Shown here: positions 1 through 10,665 of the stretch, piece after piece
Layout of the letters: each line of letters opens with the position of its first letter
How positions within the stretch are numbered: position 1 is the stretch's first letter
Translations under genes and position numbers: made by a program
Assembly: GCA_037952775.1 (NCBI GenBank)
Contig: JBANAY010000003.1
Coordinates: 15,934,001 to 15,998,000, forward strand
Length of the DNA stretch: 64,000 bases
Source: Clonostachys chloroleuca
Taxonomy: Eukaryota; Ascomycota; Sordariomycetes; Hypocreales; Bionectriaceae
Direction: 5' to 3'
Notes under the pieces: generated by a model
The model's database searches: none
Told to the model about the DNA's origin: nothing
The model's input: only the letters and a program-made list of their open reading frames with translations

Positions 1-814
1 CATAGTCAAGACTATTTAAGTCAAGTATGTCTGTCCTTAAACACACAGATTATGAAACATACTATATGATAATAACTCCGATTCTAAAGTGGACTCAGAG
101 CTCAAGAGATATGAATGTTGAAAAGAACATAGGCAGCAGGTTTGGCCATTCCATGCAAGCCAGAGAGACCGGGCCATCTGTTGAATTGGAACTATTTCGA
201 GCCAGCCATATGTCGTGGTCGATCCGGGTCTAGTACTAATGCCTGTTGGGAAGCCAGTGCTATGTGTTCGCCTGATGTTAGCATAAAGCTTTGACGGAAG
301 ATCTCCCGTAACTCCTACTTACCATGTATGTTCTGTCCCCACCAAACATGCGACTAAAAGTTGGAGGCTGGCGTGATTGATGTCGTTTGGGACTATTCCA
401 ATGGATTATGAATATTCCTATGCCTTCTGGAGACGTGACTTTACTTTGCGCTCTTTAGAAGAATTAAGGGTTAATAGGTGTCGTGCTGATAGTTTGTGGC
501 GGAGGATCAAAAAATGGTCACATTTCAAGGAGAATGGGATAGATATATAGGAGCAAGCCAACTTCAGTATACTAGAAAGAGGACTTTGTTATGCTTCTCA
601 GTACGCCAGTACAAATACTACACTCCTCTCATAAACGCCTGAAACTAAGATGCATAATCTTCTTCCTGTGGGGTTATCGGAAGGCCAAGGCAACCTGACG
701 AACATAATTGGCTGCAAATGACGGATGGCATTCCTGTATCTTCTTAAATGTCTTTTCTAATCATATTCTCTTTAATTAAATATATCTGCTCTCGATTCCC
801 AGTAATATGTCACA
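1..814. other. Intergenic, no gene recognised
   Basis: Only short overlapping reading frames without family-like motifs are present. I see no tRNA, repeat array or transposon end. The right part is the 3' flank of the broken regulator that ends at 815. Confidence 0.6.
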
Positions 815-2642
815 TCACCCAGACGGCGGAGACATAAAATGAGTCAAAGTTGGCGGTGCTTCATTATCTTTGTATGCCTTTTTCTGTTTCCACCACTTGC
901 AAGTTTCGAAGTCTAGGGGAGCATGGGGTGATATGCGTCCTGAAAAGAGTGCCGAGTAAGACACAATGGCCTTGTCTAGTAAGACTCTGTCCGTGGGTAA
1001 AGCCTGTCGATATCGATCCAAGGAAGCAAAGAGATCCAGAAGATATTCCTTTTCTTCCGTCATGGCGACTTCGCTCGTGGGGTAGATTACATCTAGTGAT
1101 GTAACAGCGACAAAGGATTCCAGCTCCAAGAGAGCTGGTATAAAATTCCAGACATGGACAGACTCTTTCCTTAAGAGGACCCGCAGCGCAGCCGGGTCTG
1201 TGTACTCGGGGTAAACGACGCTGCAGTCAAAGAGCATTTTTAGAACAAGCATCTGAGCCGCCATCCAGCACATGTTCACTTGAAACAAGCTGACATCGGT
1301 GATCTGGTAGCTTTTTCCGGTAATAGAACTGGAATCGTCGATCTCTCTTAAAACCCCTAGTTCTTTGACCTTCTCAAATAGCTCGCCATTCGCCTTTGCG
1401 CTGGTATCAAGCCTCTGTCTGAGGTCATCCATTAAATTTCGGGCTCAGTACGTGACGGTTGGGACGTTTCTGTCGGTGCTGGAGTGAATGGTATGACAAT
1501 CATGGTAAAACGAGGGGAGTTTGCCGCATACCGCCTGGGAGGCTTTGAATGCCGCTTTCCCTTGGGTTCTGAGAGCTTGGTTTTGAAACAAGTCTGCTGT
1601 TGCATTCGCTGAGGCTTCGTCCCAGGACCCCTTGTTCATGAAGAAATCACAATCCTTCCTCCGCGTCCAGTAGGGAACCTTTAAGTAATCCATCAGTGGA
1701 ACTGTCTCGTCGAACTCGCTGGAAGGAGAGGGGAGGAGAAAGGAGAAAGTAAAGGTAAAGGGAAAAAGGGGTATATTACTAGCGCAAAATAGTTTTCTGC
1801 AACGAGAGCAGAATGTAGCTCGTCTCCAGCTTTAGGTGGCCCCAGCCGCTCATTGAGACTGGCTATGCCTAGCTCGTGAATGTAAGATGCCTTATTTCTG
1901 GAATCAAACAACGACTCCGTCCGCCCCAAAGTCGTGATGGCGGCCGGAGTTTTAACAGCTATACCATCGTCTCCCTGGGCCAGGGTGCACCTGAGACTCC
2001 GTATTGCCCGTGCGTACTCTGCTAGGTGCGCAAGATTGTCTGTTCTCTCGCTGCGGCGGTATCTATGCCAAACTGGACAGAATAGGTCTATTGAGTCACG
2101 AAGAGCAGGGCAAGCCTCCATACACCTGGGAAGATGCTTCAGATACTTGGTCTGCAGTACCAAGCCTCTGTTCGGCGCACTTTGAAGGTGTGTGACCAGG
2201 CGAGCAGCAACGCGATCCCCGTCAGTTGCCAGTTTCTGGCCAGGGCTGGGAACGGAATAGCGGTAGAAAAGGGCAAGAAACTCCTCTTTGTTCAAGCGCT
2301 GAGCAACTCGTCTTTCTTGTCCCTCGCTAATTGATGGCGACGAGACTGACACGCCCCGGTCCAATGCTCAGCGCTCTCAGACCAAGCATGCTTGTGGCCG
2401 CTTCCGTCAGAACTAATGTGAACGTACTTAACTAATGAAGATGGCCCAGGACATGCGACCCTTTTTCTTACGCATTGCTAACACTCTGGCCACTTCCTGT
2501 CACACTGCTCCCAACATGGGCGTTAGCTCGACAAGTCTTGAGATCCCATAATGAAGGTGGAAAATTCAGAAATGTGAAGGCGTACCTTGGTTCGGCGGAC
2601 TTTGCAGTTGCGACAGGCCGTGGATCTGGGAATTCCTGGCAT
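815..2642 (-). pseudogene. Zn(II)2Cys6 transcription factor, broken
   Basis: This was a fungal binuclear-zinc-cluster regulator. Exon 1 (2642-2586) starts with MPGIP and carries CRNC and the KVRRTK basic stretch. After an intron with a GCTAAC branch and a GAGCAG acceptor, exon 2 starts at 2504 and supplies the rest of the cluster. Cysteines fall at residues 10, 13, 20, 27, 30 and 37, an ideal C6 spacing. The codon between Cys27 and Gln29, however, is TAG (2478-2480). Downstream, the frame changes near 2354-2357; one extra G in the GGGG run would join the cluster to the following frame without an intron. A clean intron (GTAATA to GCGAG) near 1750 joins the next two blocks. A second in-frame stop, TGA at 1445-1447, lies 12 bases before a further 200 codons of open frame. 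Both stops are substitutions, so sequencing contraction alone does not explain them. Selenocysteine or readthrough is unlikely in fungi. No other domain is recognised in the C-terminal part. Confidence 0.7.
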
Positions 2643-3321
2643 TGCTAGATCCTCGGGTCTTCGCAATTGCGCGTATGTTCGTTCTTGTGCACTTATCGTC
2701 CGAGGCGTATGAGGGGAAGATGGAGCGAGAAAACATTGTTTTGGATTTGAACGTGACTGTCGGACTGTAACCAACAGATATCCAATGCAACCCCTGCGCG
2801 CCTACAAAAGTCCCTCCTGTCTTTGACCCTGCAGCTACAAGCCAATTTTGTATGTCAAAAGAACCCTAGTTGCCTTTTCCGTTGATTAGCAATATGATAA
2901 AATAAGCTATCTAAGTAGGTAGAAAACTAAATATTAAAATATGTCGCTAACTTTATGGCCCTGGAACGAGTCCGCCTCCGCCAGTGTTCATCAGATTATA
3001 TTATTCTCGTGTAGAGGCTCAAGTGGTTATTGATTCTTGGGGCCTATTCACGAAATCAAAGGTTTTTTCCGTTATATAGAAGTATTTGAATTTTGAAAAG
3101 GAGTGTCCTATGTGGTAAATCTATAGAGTAATGATAAAAAACACTTAGCCGTCTAAATCTAAGTATTATTGAAACCCAGTAACGAAAGAAGAGGACGGGA
3201 AACCCCTGTCATTATGAAAACCAAAACAACAATCCATCGATCTCACAATCAATCGCCACTTATCTCATATCCGCTCTCAAACATGACCTATGATGCAATA
3301 TAGCCACTCAACACAGTTGAT
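2643..3321. other. AT-rich intergenic, no gene seen
   Basis: This holds the promoter side of the broken regulator and the 3' flank of the cupredoxin gene. It is AT-rich, with poly-A/T tracts and no coherent reading frame. Confidence 0.55.
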
Positions 3322-3867
3322 TTATGGGTTGGGGTTGGGCTTAATGGCACCACCCTGGACAACAGGGGGGATGACAGAAGTGCCAGTAAGGGCAGCCAGG
3401 TCGCGGTGCTTGGCCAGGCTGAAGTTGGGGTCGTTGAAGTTCTGGTTAATAACACCGACCATGCCCTTCTGGCAGTGGTTGCCGTTCTGCTGAGGGCAGT
3501 AATACCAGATGGGCTTGGTATCTTTGACCACGATCTGGAAGACGTTGGGGTTCTTACCCTGCTGGGAGGGGAAGTTGAAGCCGGAGTAGAAGCCGGTGCC
3601 GTCAGCGAGGGGCTTGCAGGGCTCGCCGAAGGACGACTGGGCAACAGCGTGGTTCACGGGAAGGAACTCGTACTGGACAATGTCACCAACTTGGGCGACG
3701 ACATTGTCAGGCTCGAAGCGCAGACCACCAAGACCGGCGACAACGGAGTGTGTGACGCCGGTGAGGGGAACAGTAGGGGTCTGGGTATCCCGGATGGTTT
3801 CAGTAGGAGCAGCGGCAGAGAGGCCGAAGAAGGCGGCAAGAGCAACGGCGGAAGTGATGGAGATCAT
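3322..3867 (-). CDS. Secreted cupredoxin-domain protein
   Basis: A 181-residue single-exon protein, expected to be extracellular or wall-associated and to bind one type-1 copper. Residues 1-19 are a signal peptide (hydrophobic core followed by SAAAP). The cupredoxin fold covers roughly residues 38-150. All copper ligands can be seen: His73 in VNHAV, Cys124 in YYCPQ, His131 in GNHCQ and Met136 in QKGMVG. Fungal members of this family (plastocyanin-like, often called extracellular serine-rich proteins) are usually longer with a Ser/Thr-rich tail and GPI site; this one ends shortly after the domain in a short NPNP tail, so it is a minimal, probably soluble form. The ATG follows an A-rich leader and is the only sensible start. 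A TATA box lies about 175 bp upstream. The physiological role of this family is largely unknown. Confidence 0.88.
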   Translation of the reverse strand: MISITSAVALAAFFGLSAAAPTETIRDTQTPTVPLTGVTHSVVAGLGGLRFEPDNVVAQVGDIVQYEFLPVNHAVAQSSFGEPCKPLADGTGFYSGFNFPSQQGKNPNVFQIVVKDTKPIWYYCPQQNGNHCQKGMVGVINQNFNDPNFSLAKHRDLAALTGTSVIPPVVQGGAIKPNPNP

Positions 3868-4039
3868 TTTGAAGGTTGGTTGAAAGTTATTGAATAGAAG
3901 CTATTTGTGAATAATTTGAAGAGCTGTGAGCAAAAGAATCAAAGAAAGAAACAAGTGACTGTTTGCTGAAGTGACTGTGAAGCTGTGGATTGTTGTGATG
4001 GTGAGGTAGAAGTTGGATATTGACCAGAACCAAGGTCTT

Positions 4040-4047
4040 CTTATATA
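4040..4047 (-). promoter_or_regulatory. TATA box of cupredoxin gene
   Basis: TATATAAG reads on the minus strand about 175 bp upstream of the cupredoxin ATG, followed by a purine-rich leader of the kind seen in strongly expressed fungal genes. Confidence 0.5.
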
Positions 4048-6885
4048 CAATTTCAATCACATACAATCATTCTAACCTCCCATTTCTTCTAAATGGCATT
4101 AGTGCACTGGTAAGCAATTATCAATTTCATACTCGATCTAAGCCATCCGGATGCCAGACTTGCCGGTAGCTCGCATCTCCATCGTCATCCTCTAGTGGTC
4201 AGCAGTGATGACAGCCCTCTCTCAAAAAGTGGGTGCTCAAAATAGGTCCAAGCAACAATTATCCCGAGTGAGCCACAGCACCGGTGCCAAAACCGCAGGG
4301 AAGGGACTGGAGAGTCTCACAGCCCCCGGATTGATCATCTCTCGGAGGTCGGCCGCACGCAAGCGAGGGTCTGACATCGGCAGCACTAAATTTAGCCCTG
4401 CTTTGGCAGGATGATGTGCGCGATATGTGATTGGCGAGCTGATGTTACTGCTTATGCCCAAGACCGGTTGTGGTTAGCAGACAACCACCATCATCATCTA
4501 TCCTGAGCCTGCTTATGCTAGTTTGGGGGCTGCGCCCTGTTTGAAAAACAGTCCGGTGGTAGCATAGCAGGAGGCGTTGGAATATTTTTATTAGTGCTAT
4601 TTGAAGCTTCTAATTAAACACTATGGTTTGTTTGGTTCCTTCTCTGAATTGGGTGGCTCAGCTTATTTTCAATGTGTAGATTGAAGGTGGGCTTCTATTT
4701 TTCTTCTGTTGCATGGCGTATATTAAGTTTCTTTCTTCGATTATAAACTAAGCGAGCAGTCATGTGCCACGATATACTGCCACACAGGCATTCTCTTAGA
4801 AGAGCATGTGTGGCGGTAGTTCCGAGCAGGACAAGGTTCATGGCCATTGGTGCCACGAGACCACAGAAATTAGCCATAAGCGAATGAAAAACCTGGTATT
4901 TCTCTTCTCGGCATGTTATCCGATACTGACATCGAAACATACAACCAGCGGTATTGGCTAAAGCTCGCCTCATGACGCTGCTTATTTTTTGCGTTGCTTA
5001 TGCGCCAAACCTGGGGATGGTTGGGGGCTGCAAAGAAGAATGAGTGTGTATGGGCTCGAATAAAGTAACCAAAAAATGAATGTGGTGCTGTGCCTCTTAG
5101 CAAAGCCAGCCGTTGCCCAGGTCAGACCTATGTCATGCACAGTATCAAAACAGCTGGAATATCTAGGTCAGCTATGTTGTTGTTTATGGAAACAGGCAAG
5201 ATCATGAACACATCATCAACACCAAATGCATGCTAACAGTGTGACCATCTTCTGGACTTCACCACCCTCGTATTCAGCTTTGGAAAGGTTCTTCTGTTGC
5301 CTGGTTGGTTGGTTGCACTATTTAACAGAGGGGCGATCTTAGCCATCAGTACTAGTACTGGCTTGGTAGACAAATACAAGCGTCAAGATTCCCATATCCC
5401 TCTCGGTCTCGCTGACCAAAAAATGGAGTGAAGTATACTGTATTTTATCAATGTAATTTGCTATTCCTTGAGACCAGTCCTGCCAGGTAACGACTCGTCT
5501 AGCAGCTCCTAAGCCCGCGGAACCGATCACGTCCTGGGCTCATCTCGTTAACATTGCCAAAACCCGCCGTAACCAAGGATTTAAAGACGGTAAATCCGAC
5601 CTCGTCGGCTAGCAGCGTCAGTTGGTCACTTCTTCGACCACTTGGCAAGGTACGACCAGTCCCGTGAATATTGAGACATGGAGGTATCCTTCTGTTGGTG
5701 ATACCTTCCCGAGGGTTGTAATGGGCTTTTGGGACGTAGAGACCGTAAGAAAGTCATTGGTCTGACCTCGATTAAACCATAGGAAATGACCCAGTGAGAA
5801 ATACGTACTTGAGAAACTTTGCCGGCATGTTGGATATTATCAGCGGGCTTCCCATCCCAACAGGAGTCAATGTCGATTCAAGTGCAATTGAGACGGGACC
5901 AAGAGGAGGGTTCATTCCCATGCGCCGCGAAGCTGAGGTGTGAGAACGGGGTTGGATCCAGTAGCGGATAATGAACGAGTCAAATAAGAACACCCAGAGA
6001 GAGCTAAGCAGTGTGTAAAACGTACTCTTTTTGGAGTCTATACTTAGATTCAAAAGTCATGCACTGCGATGCATAGTACCAAAGATCCTATGACCATGTA
6101 GCCGAGATCAGAGGACTTATTAGTTAGTAAGCAACAAACACAGCTCAAGCAAATGCCTGGAAAATAGTTCTTTTCATCACCCCAGGTGCGAAATTGACAA
6201 GGAGTTGTGTGGGACTTGTTATGAGCTTGAGGAAAGAGACAGGGGAATTGATGGAATAAAGATGAACAGATAGGAAGTAGTAGTGAAGGCAGGAGACGAT
6301 CAGCGAGGCACGAGGACCAATGTGTCAGGGCCACTCAAACATTTTCTTGGCTTTTACTCTTGTGCATGAGATGCAAGACGGAATTTCGGGGCTGTGATTG
6401 GAAGTCCTTGTCCAGAGTTATTGTAAGAGACTGCGGAGCAAGGAGGGCCAGTTCCAATCCCGGGGCCGACCAACTCCGAAAATCCCGACGGAGAGAAGCA
6501 TTCAGGAAACTTACCGTTGCCTCAGGCTCGCTCTCATGTGTAGGCTCATATTAGTAGATATTGTTATAATATTTGATTCCTTTCGCTCAATGTAATATGT
6601 AGTTGGATAGTGTACTATAAAAGAAGAATGATTTTCTTCGTTGAATACAAGGGTGAGTTCATGAATGGTTAGAATAGAGGCGGGATTCAAAATGATGTGA
6701 TCAGCACCCTTGACCAAGAGAAATGGAATCGATCATAATTAAGTTGATTGACCTCCCAAACTGTTTTACTAGGCTGGGGTTTTGAAGACGCGTCAAGATG
6801 CACTGCCTCGAACTTTTAAATATTAGCCCCTGAGGACTCTTGGCACGAAAGCTGCTATATAACATGCCTTTCTCTCGTGTTCGCT
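4048..6885. other. Long intergenic region, no supported gene
   Basis: About 2.8 kb without a convincing gene. Several minus-strand frames of 60-95 codons (for example 4695-4973, 5772-6053 and 6050-6334) contain hydrophobic stretches that could be remnants of a membrane protein, but no motif, continuous splice model or plausible start joins them. The last 30 bases hold a TATATAA (6856-6862) in front of the acetyltransferase gene. Confidence 0.5.
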
Positions 6886-8583
6886 ATGCAGCCTTCAAAA
6901 TTAATCGGAAACGTTACGAACGAAGCATCCCACAGAATGTCTATTTCATCAGAAGATAATTACACGATTATTCGTGAGTCAGGTAAAAAGAGATCCGTTC
7001 GTGTCTTTGTCGGTATCTATGTACCAGCTAACCTGTCGTATGAGCATAAAGCCTGCGGGGAACGGATATTCTACCTATACCACCGTCTTGGAATCCAGTC
7101 GAATGTGATTGTTACTGCTACATACGACAATCCTCACGAACAGCTCGATGAGCCTCTTGTACTGAACGCCCTCCATCGGGTGGTGGGAGCACATCCTATG
7201 ATGAGAATGGTAGGCGTGGTACAACGCTCCCCAAAGAACAAAGACCGACACACCCTCCAAATTGCCATGTTGCATGAGATTGATTTGCGAAACTGCGTGG
7301 AATTCGTGGACGATCCAAAAGGGGTCGGCATAACGCCTGCCTTACTTGAGCGTGCACACAATGAATGGGAACACACATCCGACATTCCACACCGACCACT
7401 CTTCAAATTATTCGTTGTTGGTAACCAGGATGTCATGCTGGTATACCATCATATGATGGCCGATGGAATTTCCGGGTACGTCTTCCATCGCGAGTTTCTA
7501 GCAGCTCTCAATACGACCTCTCCTCCACCAGATTCCAACAGCTCCCGGTCACACATTGTCCGCTCGGATCCTAATCTGGAACAAGTCCCCAAGGACTGGA
7601 GTTTGATGCCAAACGAGAGTGCTTCTCGAGACAAGCGTTGGCATCCTTCATTATTACAAATCATCTTGAATCAATCCTCATTCTTCTTGGCACAAATCTT
7701 CTGTTCAAGTGGATTCATCTTCAGCAAGCTGTCTTCCTCCAGGCCCTACTTGAAATCAGTGACCGGAGTGGCAGACACCGCCAACAGAACAGTCACAGCG
7801 GTTGTAAGTGGCCGCATAACCGCCCCTCAAATCTCAACAATCCTGGATGCCTGTCGAAAACAGGGGACGACTTTCACCCCGCTCCTGATGACCATGCTAA
7901 TGCTGGTCATGTCTACGGACTACAACTCCGACGCACGCATCGGCAGCACTCGCTTTGCGTTGGATATGCGACCTCATCTACCACTCGCAGCAGAGGAACT
8001 TGGTGGTGGGACCAGACATGGTACGATCTTTAACTGCACGTCTGGCATGGCTCGCGCTTCACGCATACGGAAATATCGTAGCATAGCCAAAGATTTGAAC
8101 AAACTTGACATTCGAAGTGAAAAGGGAGCATACGACATAGACGAGGTAAAACTATGGGAGCTCACCAGAAAATACAAGCAGTGGATGACAGCGCAGACCG
8201 AGCCGGCTGTGAGAGCAGTGCGCGCCAGCATCCACATGAATTCCGATCTTGAGCATGTCTTGCATAGAATTATGCCATTCGCCGGGACTGTGCTCTCGAG
8301 TACAACCTTGGTTTCCAATCTAGGGATGTTCCACCCCGGGGCCGCTATCACTCCCTCAAGCACAAGTTCAAGTGGCACAGCTTGGAGTATATCCGAAGTT
8401 CAATTCTCAGCAGCCGCTACAAACGGTTTACAGGGCAGTCAGGGCCCCATTTTCAATGTGTCTGGTTTAAAGGGCGGAGACACCATTATCAATGCTGTGT
8501 TCGAAGAGAGCATTATAAGCAGAGATGAGGTTCAAGAAATTCTCGATACAACAATCGCGAAGCTCGTTGCCCTGGTTCCTTGA
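6886..8583 (+). CDS. Alcohol O-acetyltransferase-like (HHxxxDG) protein
   Basis: A 565-residue single-exon protein of the fungal alcohol acetyltransferase / condensation-domain-like acyltransferase superfamily. The catalytic HHxxxDG motif is present as YHHMMADG, with His188, His189, Asp193 and Gly194. Known relatives transfer an acetyl or acyl group from CoA to an alcohol; the substrate here cannot be predicted. The C-terminal half shows the second, pseudo-symmetrical lobe with a region resembling the family's conserved late motif (VSNLGMF, about residues 475-481). The first in-frame ATG is 6886, but a TATATAA lies only 24 bp upstream (6856-6862), so translation may really begin at the next ATG, 6937, giving 548 residues. 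It converges on the oxysterol-binding protein gene. I see no polyketide or peptide synthetase nearby that would make it a tailoring enzyme. Confidence 0.8.
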   Translation: MQPSKLIGNVTNEASHRMSISSEDNYTIIRESGKKRSVRVFVGIYVPANLSYEHKACGERIFYLYHRLGIQSNVIVTATYDNPHEQLDEPLVLNALHRVVGAHPMMRMVGVVQRSPKNKDRHTLQIAMLHEIDLRNCVEFVDDPKGVGITPALLERAHNEWEHTSDIPHRPLFKLFVVGNQDVMLVYHHMMADGISGYVFHREFLAALNTTSPPPDSNSSRSHIVRSDPNLEQVPKDWSLMPNESASRDKRWHPSLLQIILNQSSFFLAQIFCSSGFIFSKLSSSRPYLKSVTGVADTANRTVTAVVSGRITAPQISTILDACRKQGTTFTPLLMTMLMLVMSTDYNSDARIGSTRFALDMRPHLPLAAEELGGGTRHGTIFNCTSGMARASRIRKYRSIAKDLNKLDIRSEKGAYDIDEVKLWELTRKYKQWMTAQTEPAVRAVRASIHMNSDLEHVLHRIMPFAGTVLSSTTLVSNLGMFHPGAAITPSSTSSSGTAWSISEVQFSAAATNGLQGSQGPIFNVSGLKGGDTIINAVFEESIISRDEVQEILDTTIAKLVALVP

Positions 8584-8925
8584 CTATATTGTTCTGTCGT
8601 TCACTTTTCAAAGTTTTCTTTGTGTATATCGGAGCGAGGACGGTGGTTTCCCTAGCATTCAACAGTGGTTTCTTCATTCCGAAACATTCTTCAGTCTCTA
8701 TAGATCTCATACTCTGGAATTTTCATAACCTTGTATTTTCAAGCCCACTATTATATGGCAAAGGCTAGTGAAGAAGGGAAGCATATTCCTATAGATTACT
8801 CGGCTTTACATTTCTTGTGCACTAATTAAGTCCAGACAGTATCCATTCCGCCTGCGCAAAACCACATTGTGTGCTACTTATGCTGTCTACCATCATATCT
8901 CTTCCAACAATTCTAATACACCATC
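8584..8925. other. Convergent 3' intergenic
   Basis: About 340 bp between two convergent genes, AT-rich, with shared 3' UTR and polyadenylation signals expected. No gene seen. Confidence 0.6.
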
Positions 8926-10059
8926 TTATTCACTGTCTTTGACCTTCCAAAAGCCATTAGTCTTTTCAGGATCGAATTGGCTCCCTGGGATACTCTGCAG
9001 CAAGGATAAGGCCTGCTCATCTTTCTGGCATCTCCAGAAAAACTTCGTTTGCCATTCCGTGCCATCTTCGAGTTCTTCTGCTCTGCGCTTTCTCTGCTCC
9101 TCCTCTAATGCTTGCTTATGTCGAATTACCTTCTCAAAGTCGCCTTGACGAATTCCAGCCACTACTTGGTCCCATGCTTTGCGAGACTCCCACTGTGACT
9201 GTTCTTCGATCGGCTTGACAGACAAAGGTGTGACTTCCATATCGTCCACATGAAACTCTTCAGTTACTCTGCCCATGTTGTCTCGCACAACAAAACTCCC
9301 ACCCACATTTCCCTCAACCTGCAATACCTGCTCTTTTTGATTATCGACAGACGTACGACACAGCTCTGCAGTCACTCGCCCCCGGCTTCCCAAACCAAGC
9401 ATGCTGGAATCTTTGAAATCGATGGTCGACAAGAGGCCACTCGAACTGCTGATGTAGCACGGGCCCTCTAGATCTACATACGTGCGCCCTGAGCTGAATC
9501 CCTTTATTTTCAGGGTGGGCATGGTCATCAAGTGCTTCTCCCCATGCTTCTCGTCACCAATCATGGCATAGCCCAGCTGTCGTACTGTCACGCCTTCTGT
9601 AAAGCTGAACGTAGTCTCCTGTGCGACGAATCCGGTGGATGAAATTCCAAGTTCTTTATTGTGAATGAAGCACGCCGTCACGGGAGGGTGATGCGACACC
9701 TGCTCCGCGATAAATCGGGTGCCTGATGATGACAGCCGCGGGTTCACGTAGGACCCAAGGAACAATTCGCCTAGAAACGGGTTCAATGGCTTCTTGGCAG
9801 AACCTTCCTGGTCGACAAGATAATGGAGACTGCACAGATAATTCTTTAACACCAACAAAGCTCGTTCGGTTGGGTCGGGCTCTCGTGCCGGCCGAAGGAA
9901 CAGGCTATGACAAGACGCCCAGATGGACGGCAGCTCGATTGCAGACTTGGGGGCCAGTATGAATGGAGGAGCAGTGATGTTGGACAAGTCGCCCTTTACT
10001 GTGCCAAGGAAGGAAATGAAGTCCCTGAGCTGGGATATTCCCCCACCCAGGAAAGGCAT
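8926..10059 (-). CDS. Oxysterol-binding protein (Osh4/Kes1 type)
   Basis: A 377-residue protein made of an OSBP-related lipid-transfer domain alone, without PH or ankyrin modules, as in yeast Osh4/Kes1. The family fingerprint EQVSHHPP is at residues 119-126, where the two histidines contact phosphoinositide phosphate. The N-terminal lid segment (GDLSNITAPPFI, about 23-34) and the NPFLGE motif (about 93-98) are both present. Members exchange sterol for PI4P between membranes and act in the cytosol at ER-Golgi or plasma-membrane contacts. The C-terminus is a basic and acidic coiled-coil-like stretch ending in FWKVK. Single exon; the start is the only ATG before the domain. Fungi carry several Osh paralogues, and I cannot say which this is. 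It is convergent with the acetyltransferase gene; a functional link is possible but not shown. Confidence 0.92.
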   Translation of the reverse strand: MPFLGGGISQLRDFISFLGTVKGDLSNITAPPFILAPKSAIELPSIWASCHSLFLRPAREPDPTERALLVLKNYLCSLHYLVDQEGSAKKPLNPFLGELFLGSYVNPRLSSSGTRFIAEQVSHHPPVTACFIHNKELGISSTGFVAQETTFSFTEGVTVRQLGYAMIGDEKHGEKHLMTMPTLKIKGFSSGRTYVDLEGPCYISSSSGLLSTIDFKDSSMLGLGSRGRVTAELCRTSVDNQKEQVLQVEGNVGGSFVVRDNMGRVTEEFHVDDMEVTPLSVKPIEEQSQWESRKAWDQVVAGIRQGDFEKVIRHKQALEEEQRKRRAEELEDGTEWQTKFFWRCQKDEQALSLLQSIPGSQFDPEKTNGFWKVKDSE

Positions 10060-10476
10060 GATGACTGTAGTATCTAATAACTGGGCCGGAGATTTATAGG
10101 CGTGATGATGAGGTTCGAGGTGGAATGTTTATGATAGGGGCATTTCTTTTCTCCGTGAAAATGAAATGACGAGCTTGATGGTGCGTCGTTAATTTATACG
10201 AGGAATGTAAACGACGTAGGTAGTCGTCTTGCGTGTAAGTCCGAATGCGATGGTCATTGACGTCAATGACTCCGGAAATTCGGAGCTCGGCATTCTCCAT
10301 GACCCATAGCCACGCGAATAAGTCAACAGACGACGACATATCGGCTAGAATTGATTAGAATCAAGATGATAAGTTAGAGACTCATGAATTATAGATACTG
10401 CATTTAATAGCGAGCCAGTCTTTCTGTAGTGTGGACACTAAAAGGCCCTGCAATTGGTGCATGACCCATGTAAGCA

Positions 10477-10665
10477 TCAGAATCCAGCGCAGCATCCAGC
10501 GCAGCATCCATCATCGGACGAGCAATTGTCTCCGCCACTGCCGCAGATAACACACTGCTGCTTTCTATTGACCCTAGAGCACTTAGTCCTGTCTTCACTC
10601 CCGCCGCAGCAGTCCATTCTGATGATACACACCTCTCCGATACCGTTACATTGCTTCTCGCTCAT
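10477..10665 (-). CDS. Candidate small cysteine-rich protein, knottin-like
   Basis: A 62-codon frame with an ATG start and 12 cysteines. The first six are spaced C-x6-C-x5-CC-x8-C-x8-C, an arrangement that resembles inhibitor-cystine-knot folds. The last dozen residues repeat GCCA because of a 12-bp tandem duplication. The frame itself has no signal peptide. A possible 5' exon begins near 10840 on the same strand (ATG followed by NVLFVVLSCRALAA, signal-peptide-like), but I could not find a splice joining it in frame. It may be a partly decayed effector-like or defence-like gene, or chance. Function unknown. Confidence 0.25.
   Translation of the reverse strand: MSEKQCNGIGEVCIIRMDCCGGSEDRTKCSRVNRKQQCVICGSGGDNCSSDDGCCAGCCAGF
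10482..10505. repeat. 12-bp tandem duplication
   Basis: Two perfect copies of atccagcgcagc, followed by the first four bases of a third. It lies inside the cysteine-rich ORF and creates its repeated GCCA tail. Confidence 0.9.

Noticed and set aside
5772..6334. Two adjacent minus-strand frames with hydrophobic stretches, possible membrane-protein remnant
   Set aside because: No splice or frameshift model joins them into a recognisable family, and starts and ends are arbitrary.
6886..10059. Acetyltransferase plus OSBP as part of a secondary-metabolite cluster
   Set aside because: No polyketide synthase, peptide synthetase, terpene cyclase or P450 is present in the window.
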